Source: Diphasiastrum complanatum
Taxonomy: Eukaryota > Streptophyta > Lycopodiopsida > Lycopodiales > Lycopodiaceae
Length of the DNA: 64,000 bases
Direction of reading: 5' to 3'
Assembly (NCBI GenBank): GCA_029204225.1
Contig: MU832265.1
Coordinates: 16,343-80,342 of the forward strand
This document shows, in pieces, positions 22,961-33,935 of this stretch. The translations under genes were made by a program, and so were the position numbers. A model generated the notes under the pieces. It saw nothing but the letters and a program-made list of their open reading frames with translations. It was not told the origin of the DNA and made no database searches. Position 1 is the first letter of the stretch; each line of letters starts with the position of its first letter.

Positions 22961-24090
22961 TTTTTTTTTTTTTTTTTTTTTGGCCTTGATAGCCCACCCA
23001 TAGCACGCCGGCGTGCTATTGTGGTGGGCTGCCAGGACAATTTTTTTTTCTTGGCTGAATCACTTGGCCAATCAATTTTTTTTTTTTTACACTTGGGGGC
23101 TCTTTGAGCTCCTTGTGGTCCCTTGCGGTCTAGCCCACTGCTAGGGACCACAAGGAGCCTCTTTGTGGTCCCGTGTGGTGGCCCAAGGGACCACAAGGGG
23201 CATTCCTGCATCCAACCCACTGCAAGGGACCACAAGGAGGCTCCTTGTGGTCTCTTGGGCCACTGCAAGGGACCGCAAGGAGCCTTCTTGCGGTGGTCCA
23301 GACCGCAAGAAGGCTCATTGTGGTCACTTGGGGTGGGCTCCTTATGGTCCGTTGGGTTGGGTACTGTAAACCCTAGTGAGGGACCACAAGGAGCCTTCTT
23401 GCGGTCCCTTGCGGTGGACTAGACCGCAAGGAGCCTCCTTGAGGTGGGCTAGACCATAAGAAAAGTCCTTGCGGTCACTTGGGCCACCGCAAGGGACCAC
23501 AATGAGGCTCTTTGTCGTGGCCGTGCCAAGTCATTCAGACCTTTTTTTTTTTTTTTTTTGGCCTTGATAGCCCACCCATAGCACGCCGGCGTGCTATTGT
23601 GGTGGGCTGCCGGGACAATTTTTTTTTCTTGGCTGAATCACTTGGCCAATCAATTTTTTTTTTTTTTTACACTTGGGCTCTTTGAGCTCCTTGTGGTCCC
23701 TTGCGGTCCAGCCCACTGCTAGGGACCACAAGGAGCCTCTTTGTGGTCCCGTGTGGTGGCCCAAGGGACCACAAGGGGCATTCTTGCATCCAACCCACTG
23801 CAAGGGACCACAAGGAGGCTCCTTGTGGTCTCTTGGGCCACTGCAAGGGACCGCAAGGAGCCTTCTTGCGGTGGTCCAGACCGCAAGAAGGCTCATTGTG
23901 GTCACTTGGGGTGGGCTCCTTATGGTCCGTTGGGTTGGGTACTGTAAACCCTAGTGAGGGACCACAAGGAGCCTTCTTGCGGTCCCTTGCGGTGGACTAG
24001 ACCGCAAGGAGCCTCCTTGAGGTGGGCTAGACCATAAGAAAAGTCCTTGCGGTCACTTGGGCCACCGCAAGGACCACAAGGAGGCTCCTT
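22943..24090. repeat. 578 bp tandem duplication of palindrome-rich units
   Basis: Two nearly identical copies with a 578 bp offset (gccttgatagcccaccc at 22983 and 23561). Each copy contains a T run of about 20, a perfect 20 bp palindrome atagcacgccggcgtgctat (22999 and 23577), and many short copies of ggaccacaagg in both orientations. Open frames here encode only low-complexity peptides of Gly, Pro, Leu, Trp and Ser and are shadows of the repeat. Diverged units of the same motif continue to about 24225. Confidence 0.9.
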
Positions 24091-24259
24091 GTGATCTAGC
24101 CCACCACAAGGGACCACAAAAAGGCTCCTTGCAGTCTAGACCACCGCAAGGAACCATAAGAAGGTTCCTTGCGGTGACTGGACTGCACGGAACCACAAGG
24201 AGCTTCTTGCGGTTTCTTGCATTCATAGCCCTCTTGGGCTTTACCTGGCCATGAGATTG

Positions 24260-25376
24260 GACCTAGCTAATATACCAGGCCCTAGCGTTGGACTTGGTCC
24301 TCCCAAAAGTCCTACATTGTAAGCGGTGATCTAAGAGTGGTCCAATCTTTGTAAGAGGTGATTTTAGAGAGGTCTATTGCTAGCATGCGATGTGCTATAC
24401 AATTTCGCAAGCAAGATACGAAGAAAACTCATAAAACTCGCATAGGATTTACTTGCAGAATGTCAAAACCCCATTGCCATAAGAGAAATTTCTAAGTAAA
24501 TTTTGAACAAAAGTTGCTAGAAATAAGCCTGTGAGCCAAGGAATCTCCACACAAAACCTTTTTGAACGCAAATCACTGTCTCAAATGCCTTAAGAACGTT
24601 GGAAGAACAAGCAACATCATAAATAGATTAGTGTTAAGAACTATAGCCCCAAATACTCATTAATTAGTAATTTGCTACACTACTAGACACAAGGGTTCCT
24701 CTAAGCTATAGAGATGTCAATCAACAAGAGTAGGAGCTTTATACCAAGTAAGATCTCCACAAGCAAGGCCAACACTATTGATGTGCTCTAGAAGGTGAGA
24801 GAGGTACATGTACATGTCCTCCATTGGCCACATTATTCCGTCTACTATGACACCGCAATTACTTCCATTTCACATCCTACTCACTCACTCAAGGTAGGAG
24901 GCGCTATAGAACATTAATATCGAATATCTGGCTAGTGGGTATTGCCCCTAGCATTCGTTACCGACATCAGTCCTATGTGAGTCAAAACCACATACGAGTT
25001 ATGATGAACTATGGTTTAGTATCTAGTAATGACATAAAAAATACATCGAGTTGACATTGAATATGTGCAACGGGCACCCCAAAAGGCCTGAAGTTGCTTG
25101 TGTTGAAACAACATTCCCAAACCAAGATGAATTTTATGAACATGAAACTTACAACTGGCAAGTAATGTGAAGGAGAGCCAATTGCATGACATTTTGTGGG
25201 TGATATGACGTCTAAAACTAGGAAGCAAGATAAAATGCCAAGGCATGAAAGCAATCGTGGGAGGGCATTGGAATAAAATTATTACAGCTAAAGTGGTGTC
25301 AAAGTTTGATGGTACCAGAAAGGATTGTCTTGGTTCCACAAATCGGTTGATGTGATTTTGTGAAAGTGAAGCTTGT
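24260..25376. other. no recognisable gene
   Basis: Ordinary-composition DNA. Open frames (for example 25016-25426 on the - strand) show no domain that I recognise. Confidence 0.45.
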
Positions 25377-25504
25377 TGCACAAGGATAATAAACAACAAT
25401 GGTGTGCATTCCCCCAAAGCTGTCAAGGATTGTTGGTTGGTGCAAGAGGATAATGAACAACAATGGTGTACATTCCCCCAAAGCTGTCAAGGATTGTTGG
25501 TTGA
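25377..25504. repeat. two-copy 64 bp tandem repeat
   Basis: Units 25377-25440 and 25441-25504 share aacaacaatggtgt and cattcccccaaagctgtcaa, with few differences. Confidence 0.9.
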
Positions 25505-25719
25505 TGCATTGCAAATAAGAGGTTACATTTTAGATTCACTTTCTCTAGTCGCTCAAGGGACGTAATGTCAATAATGCCAGCACTACTACCGAAGTTGAGC
25601 AAAATATTACAAGAGCTAGCCATTCAACAAGTGCTTCTGTTTAATGTAGGCAACATCATAGATTTGGCGTGTTAGCATTAGCAAAAGTGAGAGTTAAAAG
25701 AGAGACAAAATTAAATGGA

Positions 25720-26340
25720 CACGTGGAGTCCGGGCAGGGGACAAGAATCCGTGCAACCCGGGACCCCACTGTTGTCGCAAAACTACTAGCGTCGGGCGGG
25801 CACCCGGGACCAAGGCACCGGGAGCCGGGACGCACTGGCCCAGTGCCACCTTTTCATGGGAGCCGGGGCGCTGGCGCCAGCCCACTGGCGCCGGGACCAC
25901 CTTGCGGCACCATAGCGCCAGCGCCGGGACCACTTGCCACGGGCGCCGATGCCAGCAGCGCAGGACCACCTGCCACTGGTGCCGGGGCCACCTTGCTGCG
26001 CCACAACGCCAACGTTGGGACCACCTGCCACGGCGCCGGTGCCAACAACAAGGGACCACCTGCCACCGGCACTGGGACCACCAGGGCGCTGGAGGGGGTC
26101 CAGAGCGCATGCGCACTCACACACACACACATGGGAGATGGTGTGCATTTTGAGTATATATGCATTTTGGACCAGCTCCGAAAAAATATTATGGAATAAA
26201 CCCATCAGGTCACGTGGCAAGCAAAGGTTGAATGTCACCCGGGCAGGGCAGGCAGGGCGACGGGCAGCATCATCGGGCCACCTGGGGACACGTGTCGCGT
26301 GCAAAAGTTGGTCGCGACCAAACTGGCCGTGCCAGTAAGA
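25720..26340. repeat. GC-rich low-complexity segment
   Basis: Unusually GC-rich for this window, made of irregular ggcgccggga and gggaccacctgccac motifs (25800-26095), then a short (CA)n at about 26112-26130 and further GC-rich DNA to 26330. All six frames stay open over long stretches because stop codons are rare in such sequence, which produces several overlapping false ORFs. It could be the LTR or leader of an unrecognised element; ends were not found. Confidence 0.6.
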
Positions 26341-27999
26341 TACGAGGGAATGTGATGGATAGTTTTCATAGGAATCACATATCATGTCATCATTGGGATT
26401 GATCCCACTTGCACATTCCAAAATTTCAATGAAAACATCTTTGAAAAAATATGTACTTTGCCATCACATGTACTCTATTCTCACCACATATATCTTTTAT
26501 GTCTTGGCATTGCCATCTAGGTATTAGCTTTTTGTAAACTATTGTTATGAGACAAGTTAGTAACTTATGGTAGACATAGATTGTTTTTTGTGACCTAATG
26601 CTATGGGATAGGTTTAGCAATGTTTGGCAAACATAGACTTGGTTCTTGAACTTCAATATGTATAATTGAAAATTGATATCAAATTGGACCTTGGTTTCAA
26701 AGCATCAAATGGCTTGTTTGAAAGTGATATTTTTTTTGGTTTTGCTTATGTTTATTTCACAATTCATACCATTATGTTTCATCTTATGAAGTGTTGATTG
26801 CTATATTGCTTGTAACTCCTTGGTTCTACCTACATATTATAGTTGAGAAATGAGATAATATGTATGTGCAAGGTTGGCAAGTTAAATGCCATATCAAGTC
26901 AATAATTACTTTATATGGTGCAAAGCCATAAATGCAAGTACTATAAGTTGTTCCATCTTCATAGTACTCTTAGATCTTCTAACACCTACACTGTATGAAT
27001 TATAGATTGTCACTTGTGCTTTAAGATATAATATCATTTTCCAAACATAGATTGCCTATTGAACTTGAGTAGGTATCAATGAAAAATGACTCCAAGTCTA
27101 CCATATTGTTTGTGGCATATTGTTGTCATCTTGTGGCCAAAATCCCATGTTTTCTTCTTCTTTGAGAAAAAAAAACAGCTCCATGTTTAATGGTTGTGTT
27201 TTGTTTGGTTATTCTTGACTTTTTAATTTTTGATTCACATCATTGTGTTCCCCACCAAAAATTATTGAGCTCTCATTATCCTCTAAGCCCCCTTTTTGTG
27301 TGTGGAAATGGGTTGATATGTGCAAGTTGGAGAATCTAATGCAAGGCCTAACTAAAAGTGACTACCGTAAAATTTTGCACATCAATTATAGTGAAAAAAA
27401 TATTATTTTCTTTTGCTGACAATTCGGAGATTGTCAAAATTTGTGATTCACCAGCAATTCATAAATTGGCATAACTCACATGCATTTAGTTGCAAAATGT
27501 CAAGCCTACATATATAAGGTTCTTAGTGACAACTAATTTTCGAGAAAAAATATTCTCACTCAATTCAGATTTTTCATTCGCATCGGTCATAACTATGTTA
27601 GACTTGTCCTACCCTATTTATGCCTAGAAAGTCCATGAGTTTAGGACATATAGTTGTATAGACAAATGGACTTTCAATCCAAACCAACCCATATAGGTAG
27701 CAGATGCTAATAAAAATGGTTACATGAATAATGAATTGCTGCTTGAATTTTTATGCAAAAGAAAGTACTGTGCTCTTGTAGTCTTTTACAAGATTTTGAG
27801 GGTGGCAGAGGGCCAGGCCCCTGGAACCCAGAAATCCCTTTAGGGCAGGACTTGCCCTATGCCTGCCTTTTTAACTGGTGCCCAGAAAAAAGGAATTTGA
27901 TTAACTGTTTCACGTCCCGTTTGAAAAAGGTGGCAACGTCAAAGGGCGGGTGCCAGGGTAGGTGCCAAAAAGCCATAGTTAATGAGTATATTAAATAGT
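26341..27999. other. AT-rich intergenic DNA
   Basis: No gene is recognisable. It forms the far upstream flank of the phytocyanin gene. A GC-richer patch at 27780-27970 has no identified function. Confidence 0.5.
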
Positions 28000-28561
28000 A
28001 CAGCGTGCAACCAAAGAATAGAAATTCGAATGGCAACGGCGCAGTATACTAGGTGACACGTGTAAATTGAACTGTGCAGTTCGCAGTTCCCAACAGGAAC
28101 ACTCCCGACCGTTCGCTCCCCAGTAGGCAGGGCGCCCTGGGCCGCTTCAACTCTCCCTTTCCACAGTACACACACAGACCGACCAGCCCCTCTCGGCCGT
28201 CGAGAAAAATAGTATACAGGTCAGGTCGGTGACGGCGAGGTCGTTTCAAGGCGCCACCGATGGATTTAATCCGGGACGTTCAAATTCTCGCACGCTTTTC
28301 CCATTAGCCGTGTATTACACTCCGCGTGACGTGTGGGCCACGTGGCGAAGATCTGTTAAAGTATGTCGTTACGTTAGGTGAGTCGAGCCTGGTATCGTTC
28401 ATGTATGACATGAGGCCTGACACGCCGTTAGATTTGCTATCAACGTTCAGATGTTGCCACGGGCTCACGATCAGCCGTTGTAAGGGGCCCAAGTGGCAAA
28501 AGAGACACGTGGCAGAGATCGAGTGGGAAGAGCGCTGAAGAGTAATTTTCGTTTTTCCCTC

Positions 28562-28614
<53 letters not shown>

Positions 28615-29058
28615 TTGCGTTTTGCTTGTTTTTCGATCGTGTTTTTGGTTGGCATTTCGGTCTTTGTTTCTTGGCTGCTCTCGTGGATGCGTGTAGGTGG
28701 GGCAGCGCCACTGTGGCCGTTGTGGTCCATTATAATTATTGAAGCACTTGGAATTGCTTTTGACGATTGCTTCGACTCTGGAAGCCTATCAGGTGTACAA
28801 CTGCCCTCCACCGCCTCGTATTTTAAGCTGTTTTGTTGCTTGATCGATCTGCAGGCAGAATTGTAAAATACTTCTAATCTTTAAATCTGCAAGAACTTTC
28901 AAGATTTGAGATCTGGTTTTAATCCAGGAGTGCGGTTCCCTTTCTTTGGAGCTTTCATTGACGGTTGAGCTTCTTTGTTTGGTTTGCTGTGGCCGCTTTA
29001 CATGAGCTTGAATCTTGAGGACTGAGGATCTTGCTAGTTGTTCTTGCAGTGCAAGAAA
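28000..29058 (+). promoter_or_regulatory. upstream and 5' leader region of the phytocyanin gene
   Basis: Three perfect G-box cores CACGTG lie at 28057-28062, 28339-28344 and 28506-28511. G-boxes are bound by bHLH and bZIP factors in plants. The (AG)24 tract follows at 28565-28612. No strong TATA box is evident, so the start of transcription is unknown. The stretch from about 28613 to 29058 is probably 5' leader, possibly with an intron. The proximity to the gene is seen; the regulatory role is inferred. Confidence 0.5.
28565..28612. repeat. (AG)24 microsatellite
   Basis: 48 bp of perfect AG dinucleotide about 450 bp before the start codon of the phytocyanin gene. GA-rich tracts in plant 5' regions can bind GAGA-binding (BBR/BPC) factors. 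Length may be polymorphic. Confidence 0.97.
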
Positions 29059-30530
29059 ATGGCAGTCAAATCGGGAAGCGTTAGTGGATGCATTGCTTTC
29101 GTTGCAGCATTCTGTCTTTCTCTTATACGATGCTCGTTTGCAATAGAACATGTTGTTGGTGAAGCAGCTGGATGGACTCTACCTTCTTTTGGCCATGTGA
29201 ACTACACTGCCTGGGCTGCCAATCATACTTTCCGTGTTGGTGACTCCTTGTGTACGTTTTGTAACTTTTACTTCACTTACCAATTTGAGAGTCGAGAATA
29301 TCGGTTATGCGTATGTGAACTATGAGAATAAAGATCCATCAACGTGTATTTACACTAAAAGAACTTAAGCGTTTTATCTGATACGGCTTTCCTACGATCT
29401 GCTTGGCTTTGGTTTAAGTAGAGCCACTATTTTCAGAGCAACGACGCTATCCTTGCTACTTGGAGAGAAAATCGACCTTGTCTTTTCCTTTTCATTACTT
29501 CTAAAATAGTATTTTCCAACTGACATTTCTGATATCCTACGTCGAGGCCAGTGCGACTTCACAAAAAGTTTTTCCTGCTGTTACGCACATTCTATGATTT
29601 TCTTTAAGAATAATGAACTTCCGTTTTGCACGACGTTCTCTGGTTTTGGGAAACGTTCAACCGGTGATTTTGTAGCACGTGTTTCTACCTTTGAGAGATG
29701 GTCCAGGTCTTTGAAAGGCGATCTACAGTCTGATAGTGGGCTATCGTTAGTTTCTGACACGAGTTCTTTTTCGTTATGCCGTGAGGCTTTCGCTCGTGTT
29801 CAACTGCGACTCTGAATATGGTTAAAGTTTCAAACAGTCGCTGGTGTTACCTGTTTTATTCTTTGACAGCACTTTACTTCTAAGAGCTCTTTTACCATGA
29901 AAGAGCAACATGGATCTTGTGAGCCTCCTTATTCTTAAACTTAACTGGTTCTCACCACGAGTGCACACAGTTCACAAGATGTCAATAGTTCTAGTGTTGA
30001 GTTAGAGATGCCTGTATGGCGGAATCAGCTGCTGCTACTTGATGCAATGTATCTCTTCTTTCTTTTTCTTGATTGGTTGATTATTCATAATTCTTGCAAT
30101 CTAAGAGTTTGTGGGTTTTCGTGCAGTGTTCAATTATAGGCCTGATATCCACAATGTACTGCTGGTGACCCGGTCCGATTACAGAGCGTGCTCCAGCCCC
30201 AACCCTGTTGCAACTTTTGACAATGGAAAAACAACAATGTCCCTCACTAGTGTAGGTTCCAAATACTACATGTGTGGCGTCGCAGGACATTGTGGTCTGG
30301 GTCAAAAGTTAGCTATCATGGTTTTGCCTGCAGAGAGCGGGTCCCCTGTTCCATCTCCAATGTCTGGCGGTCCAACTGGGAGCCTACTCGCTCCAGGAAT
30401 TTCCCCTAGTCCTAGTAAGGGGCCAGCTGCAGCCCCATCCAACTCTGGGACGTCTATTGGATGTGCATTGTTCTTTAATTTGATGATTGGAGTTGTTGGA
30501 GCAATCCTTAACAGTTCTCTGCAGCTGTGA
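29059..30530 (+). CDS. stellacyanin-type phytocyanin, GPI-anchored; two exons
   Basis: A type I blue-copper cell-surface protein of 198 residues, exons 29059-29251 and 30127-30530. The intron is 875 bp with GT (29252) and AG (30126) ends; it falls just after GDSL, the usual phytocyanin site, and splicing restores GDSLLFNY. Residues 1-28 are a signal peptide (cut probably after SFA). The copper ligands are all present: His73, Cys114, His119 and Gln124, in YYMCGVAGHCGLGQK. Gln as axial ligand marks the stellacyanin group. Cys86 and Cys120 should form the disulfide. Two N-glycosylation sites are NYT (48) and NHT (55). Residues 132-175 are Pro/Ser-rich (arabinogalactan-like), followed by a hydrophobic C-terminus from about 175, as in GPI-anchored members. 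The ATG at 29059 is chosen because it opens the signal peptide. Likely apoplastic electron transfer or cell-wall role; substrate unknown. Intact, unlike all retroelement frames here. Confidence 0.95.
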
Positions 30531-33387
30531 CATCATTGGAACTAATTTCTGCAGGCTCATAGCTTACAGTAGAGTTTCTATACAATAGCTTTTATTGGCC
30601 ACGTTAGTGGAGCATGTCATTTAGAGTATTCGTTGTCTGAGTGCAGAGCATTTAAGTAACACAACTCACCTTTTCCTTGCATACGTACTTTTGTTGCCTG
30701 TTGCAAGACGGAGAATAGTTGTATCGGCAATAAGTGTAGACTTTGTTTCGATTGAGAATGTATTTTCGCTTGACAGTCAAGCTGGATTGGAATAGTAGGA
30801 AAATCATTGTGTCGATGGTTTTGTGATACATACTTTGCGTAAAGATTATAGAAGATTTGGAGTCGACTTTTGTATGGTTGGACGGTTTCCCATCAATTAC
30901 TAGTGTGTTCTCCTTGTACAGTTTTGTGATTTTGAGTTGTTTTAAGTAAAATATTTTTTCCTATATAAAAGGAAGGGGAAAAGAAGAGTTGGTGGGTGGC
31001 ACTTACCATCAGGTGGAAGATTCGACCCTTCTTTGCTATGTGGGTGATCTTAGACTGAGATTACATGCCTTCCTGGAATGATTTTTGTATTGACATTCTA
31101 TGTGGTAAAGTCGGTGTAAATTTATCACTATGTCGTTAGGTACAACCAAGAAATGAACAAAGCCATGAGTAAAAGAATTAGATAGTGAGCTAGAAATGAA
31201 TAGCAAACTGTAGTGAAACATCCCTACAGAACCTTTTTCTAAGATTAACTAATTGCAAGTCAAATTCTTTCTTTAATGGACAATTCTTTATGGACTTTCA
31301 TGGGCTAAGATTTCCTTATGAAATAAAAGGTCATGTCTTTTAATTGTCTTGGCTTACAAAAAATCTATAAAGATGCACCAATCTCATCGTGCCTAGAAAC
31401 TACCTTCATCATTATTTCTCCATAATGACAAATTTTTGCAAGTTCCTTTATATAATGCACAGAAGAATGATGAGCAAATAGTGTAGGTATGTTGTCTTGT
31501 GATTAGAGAGATTGTTTTCCAGATTCTCTTGACCTTTGGGAATTCTATCACAGTTTCCTGACGGTAAAGTTTTGCTCAAATTTTGGTGCTTTAATTTGAT
31601 TGGTGAAGTACCCAGATTTCTAATCACTTTAACTTAATTGTTGGTTGTCTTTATGGTTGTGAGTGATGGATGTTGCAAAATTGAAATGCTGAGAAATATT
31701 CCATGAATGTAAAATGGTGATTATAATTGGGAGGGTTAAAGTAACAAGAAACTTTTGATGTTGTGATACATTGAGATCTTGAACATAAGTTTGTTTTTAC
31801 TTGGAGATCTCTCTCGAGCAATTGATGCAAAGGGTATTTGGGCATCCTAATATTTTGTTAAAATTTGGAAACACTTATGGTAAACACAATTTTTTTGACC
31901 AATAGGTTTTCAAGGGCCAAATAGTGTTAGCTCATCTATATGAATCAACTCATTACTTTAGTAGACACCACCTTCCAAGATGCTTCTTCATGAAACTAAG
32001 CCATTGTACTACGACAAGAAGAAACATGCTCTACATAAAGAGGAATCAAGCTACTTTTTAATAGAGCAACTAATTGATGCCTAAGTTAGACTTAACTCAA
32101 TTTGCACATAAAAACTGCATAGTACTTCCTCTAGATTTATGTAAGGCAGAAGGCTTTTTGTAGCAAGATCCATGTAAGGCACAAGTCTTTTTAAGATATT
32201 GAGCAAACATCATAGTGCTTTTTGAAATATTTAAGTGGCCCAAAGATGAAGCCTCTAGTGGAAAAGGGCTTTGTCTCTTTGGGTTATTTGCCTAGAATAG
32301 AGCTCCCATTGTGAGCTTCTCACAAAGCTTACATGGACATAAGTAGAAGCCTATCTATCTTCTCACAATCTGATGGTGGTGGGGCAGCTTGCCTTTCATG
32401 CTCATTTACCTTGCTCTACAAAATTGATGTACTAGCCCTTGGGCTTTTACATATATGTTGTCAATAGTCTACAAATTTCTTGCCCTTTGTTGTTGGGGGG
32501 CTTTGTTGGGGAAGGTCCTTCGGTCAAGGGTGTTAGCCTGAGGTGGAAAGCCCTTCCCAAGGCAGAAGTGATCTGACCTTCCCTTAAGACTTTAGTGAAA
32601 ACAACTTTTACTTTTTTTTGAACCTTGTTTTTGCTATAATTTTTTTATGCGTACCTTTCGGGTGAAAGGTGCATGTCAGAAAAAGGTAATTTTTTTTTTC
32701 ATTATGCCTTGAGGCACTTGGAAGATGCACACATTCCGCTTGAAGAGGCAAGTGGCTCCCTTTCCTTTGAAAAAAAAAAAATCTGACTTATCCATAAATA
32801 GTCTTTACAATGATTAGCACAAGTATACAAACACCTAAAATTTCAAGATAATCCTTTGATGTAGATAAGTCAAGAGCTGTGTAACATAGATAACTTTTTA
32901 AATATTGAACACACAGTGCTTTGAAGCTATTTGGCTAGATGTGTAGAGTACCTACTACACAATTTTTGCCAAGAATGACTTGAGAGAGATTCATTTGGCA
33001 ACAATGATTTTTGGGCCCAAATTTGACCTATGGGTATACATATATGTCTAATAGGCCACATGTTCATAATTTGATATGCCTTGTATGTGGTTTTGTTTTG
33101 AATATATATAGGAAATATCAACACGATGAATGCTAGTGCACATATTTTTGTGACAATATTAAAGAGAGAGAAAATGTTAAATGGTGTTAGGTTTTACATC
33201 CTATTAGTACACAACACAACAAGAACGTCTGTCATCATAGTTGTATGGACTCTTTTCTTTTTTGCATCACTTACAAAGAGCACTACATTTTCTAGATAAG
33301 TATTAATATTGACTAACCTCCAAAAGTTATTGAAATAGTGATTTCATTACTCTAGAGGCCACCCAACTATAATTAACAATGCTTCTT
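30531..33387. other. 3' flank of phytocyanin and gene-free DNA
   Basis: The first few hundred bases are probably the 3' untranslated region; I see no clear AATAAA. Beyond about 31000 the DNA is AT-rich with no recognisable gene. Around 32645-32780 there is a short imperfect palindrome (gtacctttc gggt gaaaggtgc) of a type that returns near 33685-33755. Confidence 0.5.
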
Positions 33388-33466
33388 GGTTACCAAGGGG
33401 AGGCTCAAACCTGGGACCAAAGAAACTCCGAATAACAAGCTAACCAGTTGAACCAACCCCCTTGGG
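33388..33466 (-). repeat. tRNA-derived SINE head
   Basis: On the - strand the sequence has a tRNA-like 5' domain: an A-box-like TGGTTCAACTGGTTAGC (33455-33439) and a B-box-like GGTTTGAGCC (33411-33402), spaced as in a tRNA gene. The stems do not pair well enough for a functional tRNA, and there is no clear anticodon arm, so a SINE is the better call. The SINE tail, which would lie below 33388, was not delimited. Confidence 0.55.
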
Positions 33467-33684
33467 TTTATATAATCAACAATGACGAAATGACCAAAAT
33501 AATCCATTGATCCATTGTTTCACAATTATATTGTTTACTAGTTGACTTAAGCTTTTCACATTTTGATGCTATGTACCTAACAGTAAAATCATGTTTTCCT
33601 TTTTCATGAAAAAAAAGGAGGCGCCTCTCACAACGGAATCCGTGTGCCTCTTGGTTTGTTTTTTGCCACAATTATTATTTTTTA

Positions 33685-33905
33685 CATGCACCTTTGTGCG
33701 GAAGGTGAATGTAGATAATTTACACACCTTTTGCGGGGAAGGTACATGTAAAAATAAAATTTACGGCAAAAAAACCTTTAAAAAAAAAGTAAACGTTGAT
33801 TTTATGGCAGCGAAAGATGCCTCCTCGAGCGCCCCGAGTAAGGGCTTCCGCCATCGGGCGAATGCCCTTCTTGGGCGGAATGCCCTCGGAGGGCGACCCC
33901 CCTCC
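33685..33905. repeat. palindrome-rich and GC-rich patch
   Basis: Contains catgcacctttgtgcggaag and cacaccttttgcggggaagg, two related imperfect hairpins resembling the one at about 32650, followed by a GC-rich piece with gggcgaatgccc and gggcggaatgccc and a C run (33895-33910). No coding content. Confidence 0.45.
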
Positions 33906-33935
33906 CCCCCTTTTTCTAAAATGTTTTTTTTACTC

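Noticed and set aside
22786-24117. Several open frames of 65-160 codons
   Set aside because: All are shadows of the 578 bp tandem repeat and its ggaccacaagg words. Both strands are open and the peptides are low-complexity.
25786-26421. 211-codon - strand open frame
   Set aside because: It lies in GC-rich ggcgcc-type low-complexity DNA where several frames on both strands are open at once. No domain is visible.
28304-28811. Open frames on both strands through the AG microsatellite
   Set aside because: The peptides are Ser-Leu or Arg-Glu dipeptide runs produced by the AG repeat.
29038-29325. Phytocyanin start at an upstream TTG and reading through the donor site
   Set aside because: The ATG at 29059 opens a proper signal peptide, and the GT at 29252 joined to 30127 restores the conserved GDSLLFNY segment.
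33388-33466. Functional tRNA gene
   Set aside because: A and B boxes are recognisable but the acceptor and anticodon stems do not pair well, so a SINE head fits better.
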